Shown here one piece after another: positions 1 to 8,398 of a DNA stretch of 64,000 nucleotides. Positions within the stretch are counted from its first letter, which is position 1. Every line of letters starts with the position of its first letter. The notes beneath the pieces are model-generated. The model was not told where the DNA came from, did no database searches, and was given only the letters and a program-made list of their open reading frames with translations. A program made the position numbers and the translations under genes. This DNA is from Caloranaerobacter sp050286925 (GTDB taxonomy: Bacteria > Bacillota > Clostridia > Tissierellales > Thermohalobacteraceae). The stretch lies in the NCBI RefSeq assembly GCF_050286925.1, contig NZ_JBFWFX010000010.1, positions 21,209 through 85,208 on the forward strand. The letters are read 5' to 3'.

Positions 1-1
1 T

Positions 2-469
2 AATGCTTTAGCGGCGGATGTACCTGCTGTATCTGCTGAGATTTTTGCTCCATTACAAAATGAAAGTTATGATGTAGTACTAGATGTAGGTGGGGACCCT
101 GTTGGAGCTAGAGCTCTTGGAAGATATCATAATTATTTCAAAGAAGGTAAATATGATATGTTCTTTGTAATAAATGCTAATAGACCTGAAACTCAGGAAG
201 TAGAGAATACTATAAAGTACTTGAGGGAAATTGAAAGGGCTTCAAGAGCAAAAGTAACAGGGCTTATTAACAATACGCATCTACTTAAAAGTACTACTGT
301 AGAAGATGTTCTCAAGGGGCAAAAATTGGCTGAGGAAGTATCGAAAAAATTGAATATTCCAATTAAATATATAGTTGCTTTAGAACATGTTGCTAAAGAA
401 CTTCCGTCAAACCTTAAAGGTGAAATCTTTCCAATAACGCTTTATATGAGGGAAGAATGGATGCTTTGA
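2..469 (+). CDS. 3' part of a P-loop (MinD/CobQ-like) ATPase-type protein
   Basis: The gene runs in from the left edge; reading is open from base 2 to TGA 467-469, so about 155 C-terminal residues are visible. The first stretch (DVVLDVGGDPVGARALGRY) resembles the Walker B region of SIMIBI-class ATPases, and later strands FFVINANRPET and VTGLINNTHL fit the rest of such a fold. Walker A would lie outside the window. An ATG at 158 is internal, since the homologous-looking reading frame continues upstream of it. The korDABC genes follow after about 140 bases, so co-transcription is possible; proteins of this kind are often found beside ferredoxin oxidoreductase genes in clostridia. The biochemical role is not evident. 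Family assignment is moderate because the key motif is missing. Confidence 0.6.
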   Translation, partial: NALAADVPAVSAEIFAPLQNESYDVVLDVGGDPVGARALGRYHNYFKEGKYDMFFVINANRPETQEVENTIKYLREIERASRAKVTGLINNTHLLKSTTVEDVLKGQKLAEEVSKKLNIPIKYIVALEHVAKELPSNLKGEIFPITLYMREEWML

Positions 470-488
470 TTGCACTACATGCAATCGA

Positions 489-590
489 ATTAAAAATGTA
501 AAATTGAAAATGTAAAATTAATATTTAATATATCTAAAAATTTTATGAATTCAATAATTTTACATTTTAAATTTTCAATTTTAAATTTAA
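489..590. repeat. AT-rich imperfect inverted repeat between ATPase gene and korD
   Basis: The left arm (around 489-520) reads TAAAATTGAAAATGTAAAAT and the right arm (around 554-589) reads the opposite sense, TTTTACATTTTAAATTTTCA. The arms could form a long, almost G/C-free hairpin. A sibling with the same words lies at 5712-5812 before the glmS leader. It fills nearly the whole gap between the ATPase gene and korD. There is no T-run typical of a terminator, so its role is unknown. Confidence 0.6.
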
Positions 591-607
591 AAATGGGAGG
601 GTTGTAA

Positions 608-838
608 ATGGCTAAAGCTAGAGGAAAGGTAACATTCAAAGAAGATTTATGTAAGGGTTGTGAATTATGTACAACTGCATGTCCAGTTAACATTGTTGTA
701 ATGAACAAAGAAAAGATTAATATTAAAGGTTACCATCCAGCTACAGTTATCGAAATGGATAAGTGTATAGGCTGTGGAAACTGTGCAACAATTTGTCCTG
801 ATGTTGTTATAGAAGTTGAGAGAATAATAGAAGAATAA
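608..838 (+). CDS. korD: 2-oxoacid (2-oxoglutarate type):ferredoxin oxidoreductase, ferredoxin-like delta subunit
   Basis: A 76-residue protein with two [4Fe-4S] motifs: CKGCELCTTACP (residues 15-26) and CIGCGNCATICP in the second half. It carries electrons between the TPP-bound catalytic centre of KorAB and free ferredoxin. Start ATG 608 follows a GGGAGGG site. It is the first gene of a tight korD-korA-korB-korC unit ended by a terminator at 3212-3240. The order and sizes match the four-subunit 2-oxoglutarate/2-oxoacid ferredoxin oxidoreductases of anaerobes. Substrate choice (2-oxoglutarate or a branched 2-oxoacid) cannot be settled from this subunit. Confidence 0.9.
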   Translation: MAKARGKVTFKEDLCKGCELCTTACPVNIVVMNKEKINIKGYHPATVIEMDKCIGCGNCATICPDVVIEVERIIEE

Positions 839-858
839 TTATTAAGGAGGGGAAATAA

Positions 859-1920
859 ATGGCTAAGATTTTAATGAAAGGTAACGAAGCCATAGGTGCA
901 GCAGCTATTAAAGCTGGTTGTAAATATTTCTTCGGTTACCCAATTACACCACAAAATGAGCTTCCTGAATATATGGCTAGAGAGCTACCAAAAGTTGGTG
1001 GGGTATTTTTACAAGCTGAGAGTGAGGTAGCTGCAATAAACATGGTATATGGTGCAGCAGGAGCTGGTGCAAGAGTAATGACTTCTTCATCAAGCCCTGG
1101 TATAGCATTAAAACAAGAAGGTATTTCATATATAGCTGGTGCAGAATTACCTTGTGTAATTGTTAATATAGTTAGAGGAGGCCCTGGCCTAGGAGGTATT
1201 CAACCTGCTCAATCTGACTATTATCAATCCACTAGAGGTGGTGGAAACGGAGACTATAGAACAGTTGTATATGCACCTGCTACATTACAAGAAACTGTTG
1301 ATCTAGTTATGGAAGCATTTGATGTAGCTGACCAATACAGAATTCCTGTAATGGTTGTAGGAGACGGTATGATCGGTCAGATGATGGAACCAGTTGAATT
1401 TAAAGAGCCTAAGAAAAGAAATCTACCACCTAAGGATTGGGCAACTACTGGGACAAAAGGACAAAGAAAACCAAATATTATAAATTCATTATTTATAGAT
1501 CCAAAAGAATTAGAAGATCATGTTTGGAGATTAGAAGAAAAATATAAAGTTATAAAAGAAAATGAAGTAAGATATGAAACTTATAACCTTGAAGATGCAG
1601 ATGTAGTTGTAGTAGCTTATGGTACTACTTCAAGGGTTGTTAAAAATGCTATAGCTAAGTGTGAAGCTGAAGGATTAAAAGTTGGTTTAATCAGACCAAT
1701 AACATTATGGCCATTCCCAGATGAAGCTTTCGAAAAGATAAGTGATAAAACTAAAGGAATATTAACAGTAGAAATGAGTACTGGTCAAATGATTGATGAT
1801 GTTAAGATAGCTATAAACGGTAGAAAACCAGTTTATTTCTATGGTAGAACAGGTGGTATGGTACCAGAGCCAGACGCTATAGTAGCTGAGATTAAGAAGA
1901 TAGCAGGGGGTGAAAGGTAA
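859..1920 (+). CDS. korA: 2-oxoacid:ferredoxin oxidoreductase alpha subunit
   Basis: 353 residues with the pyruvate:ferredoxin oxidoreductase domain I fold (GCKYFFGYPITPQNELPEY near residue 25; SSSSPGIALKQEGISY near residue 75; GGPGLGGIQPAQSDYYQ near residue 110) and a C-terminal transketolase-C-like domain II (VVVVAYGTTSRVV near residue 250). It binds the 2-oxoacid and CoA side of the reaction with KorB, giving acyl-CoA, CO2 and reduced ferredoxin. Start ATG 859 has the site AAGGAGGGG. Its TAA (1918-1920) overlaps the ATG of korB by one base, which fits translational coupling. In anaerobes this enzyme often serves the reductive or incomplete TCA route to or from glutamate. Confidence 0.93.
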   Translation: MAKILMKGNEAIGAAAIKAGCKYFFGYPITPQNELPEYMARELPKVGGVFLQAESEVAAINMVYGAAGAGARVMTSSSSPGIALKQEGISYIAGAELPCVIVNIVRGGPGLGGIQPAQSDYYQSTRGGGNGDYRTVVYAPATLQETVDLVMEAFDVADQYRIPVMVVGDGMIGQMMEPVEFKEPKKRNLPPKDWATTGTKGQRKPNIINSLFIDPKELEDHVWRLEEKYKVIKENEVRYETYNLEDADVVVVAYGTTSRVVKNAIAKCEAEGLKVGLIRPITLWPFPDEAFEKISDKTKGILTVEMSTGQMIDDVKIAINGRKPVYFYGRTGGMVPEPDAIVAEIKKIAGGER

Positions 1921-2666
1921 TGGTTAAGGTTTTCGAAAGGACTAAGGGTTTAACAGATAAGCCATTCCATTATTGTCCTGGTTGTACGCATGGTATTATT
2001 CATAGATTAGTAGCTGAAGTTTTAGAGGAATTAGATGTATTAGGTAAAGCAATCGGTGTAGCTCCAGTTGGATGTTCAGTTTTTGCTTACGATTATTTCA
2101 ACTGTGATATGCATGAAGCTGCTCACGGTAGAGCACCAGCTGTTGCTACTGGTATAAAGAGAGTTCATCCTGATAGTGTAGTATTTACTTATCAAGGAGA
2201 CGGAGACTTAGCTTCAATTGGTACTGCTGAGATTATTCATGCTGCTCATCGTGGAGAAAAAATAACTACAATATTTGTTAATAATGCTATTTACGGTATG
2301 ACAGGTGGACAAATGGCTCCAACAACATTAGTAGGACAAAAAGCAACAACTGCTCCATATGGTAGAGATGAAAATCATGCAGGTAGACCATTAAAGGTAG
2401 CAGAAATGCTTGCTACAATTCACGGAGCTAAATTTGTTGAGAGGGTATCAGTTCATAATCCTGCTAATATTAGAAAAGCTAAGAAAGCTATAAAGAAGGC
2501 TTTTGAAGTTCAGTTAGCAGGTGAAGGATTCGGAATCGTTGAAGTTCTTTCAACTTGTCCAACTAACTGGGGATTAACTCCAACAGAAGCGTTAAAGTGG
2601 CTTGAAGAAAATATGATACCTTATTATCCATTAGGAAACTTCAGAACACCTGAGGAGGTGAAATAA
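1920..2666 (+). CDS. korB: 2-oxoacid:ferredoxin oxidoreductase beta subunit (TPP-binding)
   Basis: 248 residues, the usual size of KorB. It shows the N-terminal CPGCTHGIIHRL motif, the thiamine diphosphate/Mg site GDGDLASIGTAEI followed by VNNAIYGMTGGQ, and a conserved cysteine pair pattern (CPGC; VGCSVF) expected of subunits that also contact an Fe-S cluster. It forms the active site with KorA in the cytoplasm. It begins one base inside the korA stop and ends one base before korC, so all subunits are likely made in step. No damage is seen. Confidence 0.93.
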   Translation: MVKVFERTKGLTDKPFHYCPGCTHGIIHRLVAEVLEELDVLGKAIGVAPVGCSVFAYDYFNCDMHEAAHGRAPAVATGIKRVHPDSVVFTYQGDGDLASIGTAEIIHAAHRGEKITTIFVNNAIYGMTGGQMAPTTLVGQKATTAPYGRDENHAGRPLKVAEMLATIHGAKFVERVSVHNPANIRKAKKAIKKAFEVQLAGEGFGIVEVLSTCPTNWGLTPTEALKWLEENMIPYYPLGNFRTPEEVK

Positions 2667-2667
2667 G

Positions 2668-3207
2668 ATGGAAGAAAGAGTAATAATGGCAGGATTCGGT
2701 GGCCAAGGTGTTATGTCAATGGGTCAGCTATTGACTTATGCAGGTATGATAGAAGGTAAAAATGTATCATGGCTTCCATCTTACGGACCAGAAATGCGTG
2801 GAGGTACTGCAAACTGTAACGTTATAGTTTCAGATGAACCAGTAGGTTCACCTATAGTAACAGAAGCTACTGCTGCTATAGTTATGAACAGACCGTCATT
2901 AGACAAGTTTGAAAGTTTTGTTGTTAAGGGTGGCAACTTATTAATAAATAGTTCATTAATAGATAGGAAAGCTGAAAGAGATGATATAAACGCTTACTAT
3001 ATTCCAGCGAATGAAATTGCAGTAGAATTAGGAAATGGTAAGGTTGCTAACATGGTTATGCTAGGTGCTTATTTAGAGTTAACTAAAGCTGTTAAGGTTG
3101 AATCAGTTTTAGAAGCTTTAAAGAAAGTGTTTGGAAAAACTAAAGCTCATTTAATTCCATTAAACGAAAAAGCTCTCGAAAAAGGAGCAGAATTAGTAAG
3201 AAAATAG
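2668..3207 (+). CDS. korC: 2-oxoacid:ferredoxin oxidoreductase gamma subunit
   Basis: 179 residues of the KorC/PorG family. Marker motifs are MAGFGGQGVMSMGQLL at the N-terminus, SWLPSYGPEMRGGTANC near residue 45 and NMVMLGAYLELT near residue 130. The subunit completes the alpha-beta-gamma-delta enzyme. ATG 2668 lies just after the korB stop, with GAGGAGGTG as the ribosome site inside the end of korB. It is the last gene of the operon; an intrinsic terminator follows within 10 bases. Confidence 0.92.
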   Translation: MEERVIMAGFGGQGVMSMGQLLTYAGMIEGKNVSWLPSYGPEMRGGTANCNVIVSDEPVGSPIVTEATAAIVMNRPSLDKFESFVVKGGNLLINSSLIDRKAERDDINAYYIPANEIAVELGNGKVANMVMLGAYLELTKAVKVESVLEALKKVFGKTKAHLIPLNEKALEKGAELVRK

Positions 3208-3211
3208 TACA

Positions 3212-3240
3212 AACCGACCAAATTTGGTCGGTTCTTTTTG
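3212..3240 (+). terminator. Intrinsic terminator of korDABC
   Basis: A perfect stem ACCGACCAAA/TTTGGTCGGT is followed by TTCTTTTTGTTTC. It lies directly after the korC stop. Confidence 0.92.
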
Positions 3241-3276
3241 TTTCATTTTTTTCACAAATAAAATTTCATAAATATA

Positions 3277-3305
3277 TTGCAATACGACATAAGAGGGAGT
3301 ATAAT
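3277..3305 (+). promoter_or_regulatory. Sigma-A type promoter of the yitT-family gene
   Basis: TTGCAA (3277-3282) and TATAAT (3300-3305) are separated by 17 bases, about 50 bases before the gene. A small perfect hairpin TAGGGG-TCTT-CCCCTA lies downstream at 3321-3336 in the leader; its role is unknown. Confidence 0.7.
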
Positions 3306-3358
3306 GATGTTGAAAAAAAATAGGGGTCTTCCCCTAGAATGAAAAGAGGTTATGTGAG

Positions 3359-4240
3359 TTGCAAATTGCTAAAAGAATGTCTTTTACTTCTACAAATTTA
3401 GTGGATTACTCAAGTAAAATTATATTCATTTTATTGGGGAACTTATTTTGCTCAATTGCTTTTAATGGTTTTTTCGTACCAAATCACTTGCTAAGTGGTG
3501 GAGTTGGCGGAATAGCTATAATGATTCATTTTTTAACTAATTTACCAATAGGACTTATTATATTTCTTATTAACATACCAATTTTTATAATCGGTTCTAA
3601 AATTATAGACAAAAAATTTACAGCATATAGTTTTATATCAATGTTGACCCTATCATTTTTACTTGAGTTAACTAGAGGAATTGACCAATTGATAATGATG
3701 GATGATATATTACTTGCAGCTATTTTTGGTGGTATACTAAATGGATTAGGTATGGGATTGTTGTTTAGAAACAGGACATCACAGGGTGGATTAGATATAA
3801 TAGCTGCAATATTTAAGAAAAAATATAACATAAATATCGGAACAGGATTAATGGGAGTTAATACAATAATTATAGCATCATCTTCAGCATTATTTGGATT
3901 AAAACCAGCAATGTACACACTTATAGCATTATATACAGCATATAAGATAGTTGATAAGGTACAGGAAGGATTAGACACTAAGAAAAATGTAATAATAATA
4001 TCAGATAAATCTCAAGAGCTAGGAGAAGCGATACAGAAGAAGTTACACAGAGGAGTTACTTTCCTTAAAGGAGAAGGTGGATATACTAAGAATAATAAAA
4101 ATGTAATTTATTGTATAGTAACATCAACTCAAGTTGGAAAACTAAAAGAAATAATTGAAGAAGTAGATCCTAATGCTTTTATGACAATCAACAATATACA
4201 AGAAGTAAAAGGTAGAGGGTTTAAGAGTGTTGGAATATAA
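3359..4240 (+). CDS. YitT family membrane protein (DUF161 plus DUF2179)
   Basis: 293 residues. The N-terminal two thirds hold five to six hydrophobic segments with the family signature GFFVPNHLLSGGVGGIA near residue 40 and NRTSQGGLDIIAAI near residue 140. The C-terminal third is the soluble DUF2179 domain (KNVIIISDKSQELGEAI; GVTFLKGEGGYT). YitT proteins are cytoplasmic-membrane proteins of unsettled transport function. The start is TTG 3359, spaced 9 bases after AAGAGG; an in-frame ATG at 3377 has no good ribosome site. It is monocistronic, with a promoter at 3277-3305 and a terminator at 4241-4270. Confidence 0.88.
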   Translation: MQIAKRMSFTSTNLVDYSSKIIFILLGNLFCSIAFNGFFVPNHLLSGGVGGIAIMIHFLTNLPIGLIIFLINIPIFIIGSKIIDKKFTAYSFISMLTLSFLLELTRGIDQLIMMDDILLAAIFGGILNGLGMGLLFRNRTSQGGLDIIAAIFKKKYNINIGTGLMGVNTIIIASSSALFGLKPAMYTLIALYTAYKIVDKVQEGLDTKKNVIIISDKSQELGEAIQKKLHRGVTFLKGEGGYTKNNKNVIYCIVTSTQVGKLKEIIEEVDPNAFMTINNIQEVKGRGFKSVGI

Positions 4241-4270
4241 GGTAAGGTTTAATCCTTACCTTTTTTTTTC
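4241..4270 (+). terminator. Intrinsic terminator of the yitT-family gene
   Basis: Stem GGTAAGG/CCTTACC is followed by nine T residues, immediately after the stop codon. Confidence 0.93.
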
Positions 4271-4287
4271 TTCAGATTAAAACAATT

Positions 4288-4315
4288 TTGAACTAAAATG
4301 GGTAGTTGTTACAAT
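4288..4315 (+). promoter_or_regulatory. Sigma-A type promoter of glmM
   Basis: TTGAAC (4288-4293) and TACAAT (4310-4315) are separated by 16 bases, about 50 bases before glmM. An alternative -10 cannot be excluded in this AT-rich DNA. Confidence 0.55.
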
Positions 4316-4366
4316 ACACACAATATGTTATCATAAAATAGTATAGTTATATAAGGAGGTTTGCTG

Positions 4367-5713
4367 ATGGGAAGATTATTTGGAACTGATGGAGTTAGGG
4401 GTATAGCAAACAAGGAATTGACTCCTGAATTAGCATTTAAATTGGGAAGAGCTGGAGCGTATATACTAACTAAAGGGAAAAAGGATGCAAAGATAGTTGT
4501 AGGAATGGATACAAGAATATCTGGAGATATGTTAGAAGCTGCATTAATATCAGGCATTTGTTCCGTTGGTGTAGATGTTTTATCTGTAGGTATTATACCG
4601 ACACCAGGGGTTGCATATTTAACAAGAGAATATAATGCTGATGCAGGAATAGTAATTTCAGCTTCACATAATCCAGTAGAATACAATGGTATTAAATTTT
4701 TCAATTCTAAAGGATATAAATTAAATGATGAAATAGAAAGAAACATAGAAAAAATAATTTTAGATAATATTGAAATACCTGCAAGTCCTACAGGAGAGAA
4801 CATAGGAAGAGTTAAAAGAGTAGAAGATGGACAAAGAAAATATATAGATTTTCTAAAGAGTACTATTGATGTTGATTTAAAAGGATTAAAAGTAGCAATG
4901 GATTGTGGTAATGGTGCAGCATATAAAATAGCTCCTACTGTATTTGAAGAGTTAGGTGCAGAAGTAGTGGTAATTCATAACATGCCAAATGGTATTAATA
5001 TAAATGTGAATTGTGGTTCTACTAATCCAGAGCAGGTACAAAAGTTGGTTTTAGAAACAGGTGCAGATATAGGACTTTCATTTGATGGAGATGCTGATAG
5101 ATTAATAGCAGTTGATGAAAATGGTAAAATAGTAGATGGCGATCATATAATGGCTATATGTGGAATATCATTAAAAGAAAGAAATAAACTTAAAGGTAAT
5201 ACTGTAGTAGCGACTGTTATGAGCAATATGGGGCTTGATATCTGCTTAAAAGAAAAAGAAATAGAAATTGTTAAAACCAAAGTAGGAGATAGATACGTTC
5301 TTGAAGAAATGTTAAATAAAGGTTATTCTTTAGGTGGAGAGCAGTCAGGACATATTATATTTTTAGATTATAATACAACTGGAGATGGGATATTAACTGC
5401 TCTGCAATTAACTAGTGTTGTGAAGAATAAGGGTAAAAAACTTTCAGAACTTGCAAAAATAATGACTACATTGCCACAAGTATTAGTAAATGCCAAAGTA
5501 CCTAATGATAAAAAGAAGAAATACCTTGAAGATGAAATGATTAGAAGAGAAATTGAGAAAATAGAAGAAAGTTTAAAAGATACAGGAAGAGTTTTAATAA
5601 GACCATCTGGTACAGAGCCATTAGTTAGAGTTATGATTGAAGGAAAAAATGAAGAAGAAATCAAAGAAATGGCACAAAGTTTAGCAAAACTTATAGAAGA
5701 AAGACTAAATTAA
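4367..5713 (+). CDS. glmM: Phosphoglucosamine mutase
   Basis: 448 residues, the standard GlmM length. It converts glucosamine-6-phosphate to glucosamine-1-phosphate on the way to UDP-GlcNAc. The phosphoserine loop GIVISASHNPVEYNG puts the catalytic serine at residue 100; the Mg loop SFDGDADRLIAVD lies near residue 240; the sugar loop GGEQSGH is near residue 325; the phosphate-binding RPSGTEPLVRVMIEG is at the C-terminus. ATG 4367 is preferred over an upstream in-frame TTG (4361), because AAGGAGGT ends 6 bases before it and the family begins MGRLFGTDGVRG. glmS follows after the ribozyme leader, so the two hexosamine genes are adjacent but separately controlled. Confidence 0.96.
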   Translation: MGRLFGTDGVRGIANKELTPELAFKLGRAGAYILTKGKKDAKIVVGMDTRISGDMLEAALISGICSVGVDVLSVGIIPTPGVAYLTREYNADAGIVISASHNPVEYNGIKFFNSKGYKLNDEIERNIEKIILDNIEIPASPTGENIGRVKRVEDGQRKYIDFLKSTIDVDLKGLKVAMDCGNGAAYKIAPTVFEELGAEVVVIHNMPNGININVNCGSTNPEQVQKLVLETGADIGLSFDGDADRLIAVDENGKIVDGDHIMAICGISLKERNKLKGNTVVATVMSNMGLDICLKEKEIEIVKTKVGDRYVLEEMLNKGYSLGGEQSGHIIFLDYNTTGDGILTALQLTSVVKNKGKKLSELAKIMTTLPQVLVNAKVPNDKKKKYLEDEMIRREIEKIEESLKDTGRVLIRPSGTEPLVRVMIEGKNEEEIKEMAQSLAKLIEERLN

Positions 5714-5812
5714 GAAATTTAAAATTGAAAATGGAAAATGTAAAATTAAAAATGTAAAAATTAGCTGATATATAATAGATAATTCAAATTCTCAATTTTA
5801 AATTTTAAATTC
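5712..5812. repeat. AT-rich imperfect inverted repeat between glmM and the glmS leader
   Basis: The left arm AAATTTAAAATTGAAAATGG (from 5715) is opposed by CTCAATTTTAAATTTTAAAT near 5790-5810. The words are shared with the repeat at 489-590. It could form a hairpin at the end of glmM but lacks a terminator tail. A TATAAT at about 5770 inside it might serve the glmS transcript. Confidence 0.55.
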
Positions 5813-5820
5813 CTTATAGG

Positions 5821-6080
5821 GGGTGATGCTTGTAAGAAAAAGGCAAACAATTGAATAAAAAGCGCCAGGGCTTAAAAGTATGTATTACTTTTAAGTCGAC
5901 GAGGACAGGGTTTATCGAGGTTTCGGCGGATGCCCTGCGGTGTATCCACCACCGTTAAAGATTCTACAAAACCCATAAGCGATTATGGGGACAAAAGGAA
6001 TCGGGTGGATTAATAAACCCATTTCCAATGGGTTAGTTTGTTGTGCTTCTAAAAATGATAGAGATAGTAGCAAGCATCAT
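5821..6080 (+). ncRNA. glmS ribozyme / GlcN6P-sensing leader of glmS
   Basis: The conserved core of the glmS catalytic riboswitch is present: AAGCGCCAGGGC at 5860, CGACGAGGACAGGGTTTATCG, then GGTTTCGGCGGATGCCCTG. The expected self-cleavage site is between A5861 and G5862. Paired elements are visible: P2 around CTTAAAAGTA/TTACTTTTAAG, the ATCCACC/GGGTGGAT stem, GATTC/GAATC, and a hairpin ACCCATAA...TTATGGG. When glucosamine-6-phosphate binds, the RNA cleaves itself and the downstream message is degraded, which gives feedback control of glmS. A 9-base helix TGATGCTTG (5824-5832) with CAAGCATCA (6071-6079) could enclose the whole module. Confidence 0.95.
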
Positions 6081-6117
6081 GCATAATTCATAATAAATGA
6101 CAAAAAGGGGTGTTATT

Positions 6118-7944
6118 ATGTGTGGAATTGTTGGATATATAGGTAGCAAAAAAGCTCATGAAATACTAGTTGAAGGACTTGAAAAGCTTGAGTATAGAGG
6201 ATATGATTCTGCTGGTATAGCAGTTTTTGATAAAGGACAATTAAAGGTAAGAAAATATAAAGGAAGACTTTCAGTTTTAAGAGAAAAGTTAAGTGAAGAA
6301 GAGTTTAATGCTACTGTAGGTATTGGCCATACGAGATGGGCTACACATGGAGAACCATCAGATAAGAATGCACATCCTCATACTAATGTAACAGGGGATA
6401 TAGCTGTAGTTCATAATGGTATTATTGAAAACTTTATGGAGCTTAAAGAAAAACTACAGGACAAAGGATACAAATTTGTTTCAGAGACAGATACAGAAGT
6501 TATATCTCATCTAATAGATTATTACTTCGATGGTGATTTGTTAGAAGCTGTAAAAAAAGCAGTATCAAGACTTGAAGGAGCTTTTGCTTTAGGAGTAATT
6601 TGCAAAGATAATCCTGATAAATTAATTGCAGTAAGAAAAGACAGTCCATTAATAATAGGAATAGGAAAAGGAGAAAACTTTATAGCATCTGATATACCTG
6701 CAATATTAAAATACACTAGAGATGTTTATATATTAGAAGATGGAGAAATGGCTGTTGTAGAAAAAGACAATATCAAAATAATGCAGCTTAATGGAGAACC
6801 TATAGAAAAAGAAGTTTTCACAGTTAACTGGGATGTAGAAGCAGCAGAAAAAGGTGGATATGACCACTTTATGATAAAAGAAATTTATGAACAGCCTAAA
6901 GCAATAAAAGATACTCTTTCACCAAGAATAAATAAAGATAATGTAATAAAACTTGATGATATAAACATTACAAAGGAAGAATTAGATAAAATAAATAGAA
7001 TTTATATTATAGCTTGTGGTACAGCATATCATGCAGGTTTACTTGGTAAAGTTCTAATTGAAAAATATGTAAAGATACCTGTAATTGCAGACGTGGCGTC
7101 AGAATTTAGATATAGTAATCCATTTATCGATGAAAATACTCTAATGATAGTAGTAAGTCAATCTGGAGAAACAGCTGATACATTAGCAGCTTTAAGACTT
7201 GCTAAGAAAAATAATGCAAAAGTATATGCTGTAACAAATGTAGTAGGAAGTACAATATCAAGAGAAGCTGACGAAGTATTTTACACTTGGGCTGGTCCAG
7301 AAATTGCCGTTGCTTCAACTAAAGCTTATACAACACAATTAGTTTCAATGGCTTTAATAGCTCTTGATATGGCAGTTAAGAAGGGAACTATTGATAAAGA
7401 AGAGTATGACAAAGTATTAAATGAATTAAGAAGTCTTTCAGAAAAAGCTCAGAAAATATTAGATAATACAGAGCTAATCAAAAAAGCTAGTGAAAAAATC
7501 TATAAAGCACAAAGTGTATTTTTCATAGGTAGAGGTATAGATTATGATGTAGCAAGAGAGGGTTCATTAAAACTTAAAGAGATTTCATATATTCATTCCG
7601 AAGCAATGGCTGCTGGAGAATTAAAACATGGAACAATCGCTTTAATAGAGGAAGGAACACCAGTTATAGCTATAGCTACTCAAGAAAAACTATATGATAA
7701 GATGTTAAGCAATATAAAAGAGGTAAAAGCTAGAGGTGCATATGTAATAGCTTTAGCTAAAGAAGGAAACAAAGAAATAGAAAAAACAGCAGATACTGTA
7801 ATATATATTCCAGATGTTATAGATGAATTAACTTCAGTTCTAAGCGTTATACCTCTTCAATTACTAGCTTATTATGTTGCAGTAATGAGAGGTTGTGATG
7901 TAGACAAACCAAGAAATTTAGCAAAAAGTGTAACTGTTGAATAA
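6118..7944 (+). CDS. glmS: Glutamine--fructose-6-phosphate aminotransferase (isomerizing)
   Basis: 608 residues. The N-terminal Ntn-hydrolase glutaminase domain begins MCGIVGYIG, with Cys2 as the nucleophile, followed by GHTRWATHGEPS and HNGIIEN. Two SIS sugar-isomerase domains follow (ACGTAYHAG; VSQSGETADTLAAL; FFIGRG; LKLKEISYIHSEA), and the end is KSVTVE. It makes glucosamine-6-phosphate from fructose-6-phosphate and glutamine. The start is ATG 6118, not the in-frame ATG 6097, because Cys must be residue 2 and AAAGGGGTG precedes 6118. Expression is governed by the ribozyme just upstream. Confidence 0.97.
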   Translation: MCGIVGYIGSKKAHEILVEGLEKLEYRGYDSAGIAVFDKGQLKVRKYKGRLSVLREKLSEEEFNATVGIGHTRWATHGEPSDKNAHPHTNVTGDIAVVHNGIIENFMELKEKLQDKGYKFVSETDTEVISHLIDYYFDGDLLEAVKKAVSRLEGAFALGVICKDNPDKLIAVRKDSPLIIGIGKGENFIASDIPAILKYTRDVYILEDGEMAVVEKDNIKIMQLNGEPIEKEVFTVNWDVEAAEKGGYDHFMIKEIYEQPKAIKDTLSPRINKDNVIKLDDINITKEELDKINRIYIIACGTAYHAGLLGKVLIEKYVKIPVIADVASEFRYSNPFIDENTLMIVVSQSGETADTLAALRLAKKNNAKVYAVTNVVGSTISREADEVFYTWAGPEIAVASTKAYTTQLVSMALIALDMAVKKGTIDKEEYDKVLNELRSLSEKAQKILDNTELIKKASEKIYKAQSVFFIGRGIDYDVAREGSLKLKEISYIHSEAMAAGELKHGTIALIEEGTPVIAIATQEKLYDKMLSNIKEVKARGAYVIALAKEGNKEIEKTADTVIYIPDVIDELTSVLSVIPLQLLAYYVAVMRGCDVDKPRNLAKSVTVE

Positions 7945-8002
7945 GAAAATATTATTTCCTGGGGAATAATGTTGTCGAATTAAAGGAGATAAAGTTTGTT
8001 TA

Positions 8003-8052
8003 AATCATGGATGGAGTGCAGAGTGCAAGCTGCATCTATCCATGATTTTTTT
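8003..8052 (+). terminator. Intrinsic terminator of glmS
   Basis: ATCATGGAT (8004-8012) pairs with ATCCATGAT (8038-8046), with a secondary GCAG/CTGC stem inside, then seven T residues. The T-run is the start of the dispersed repeat copy at 8051. Confidence 0.85.
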
Positions 8053-8249
8053 ATAATCCATAGCAAATTATAATAAAATCTTATATTTTAAAAATTTAAT
8101 GTCGATTTTATTGAAACTTTGTCTGGCATGTTCACATGCCAGAGTTGTTATAAACTGTGTTAGCTTGTGGATAATTTCAAATATAATTTCCGCAATGGAT
8201 ATAGACAAAATCCACCTTAATTTATTCAATTTAATCGAAGATTTTGTTT
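8051..8249 (-). repeat. Dispersed structured repeat, long copy 1 (reverse orientation)
   Basis: This is a full copy of a family present also at 15107, 16767, 27659, 38442 and 56436. In the reference direction it runs from AACAAAATCTTCGATTTAAA to CCTATGGATTATAAAAA; here it is inverted. It contains the palindrome TCTGGCATGTTCACATGCCAGA, the stem AATAAAATC/GATTTTATT, an outer pairing ATCCAT..GGAAATTATA with TATAATTTCC-ATGGAT (decayed here), and a DnaA-box sequence at 8166-8174 (TGTGGATAA, the complement of TTATCCACA). Short open frames across it are not credible genes. It fills most of the 450-base gap between glmS and the PHP gene. Confidence 0.85.
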
Positions 8250-8398
8250 TATATAAAATTACTTTTAGACGAATATTAAAATAAATCATATAAAAATGAA
8301 GGAGGTTATGATATTTTATTGAATTTACTAATATGGCAAAGTGAATATGATAACATTTAGAACAGTTTTATTATGTTTTTTAAAGGAAGGGTGAGGAT

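Noticed and set aside
8120..8145. Sigma-54-like TGGCATG...ATGC in the repeat palindrome
   Set aside because: The GG to GC distance is 13, not 12, and no TTGC is present; it is the TCTGGCATG hairpin.
8068..8289. Open frames of 61-73 codons on both strands across the dispersed repeat (also 38351-38593)
   Set aside because: They follow the repeat's palindromes, appear in both directions, lack ribosome sites and differ in frame between copies.
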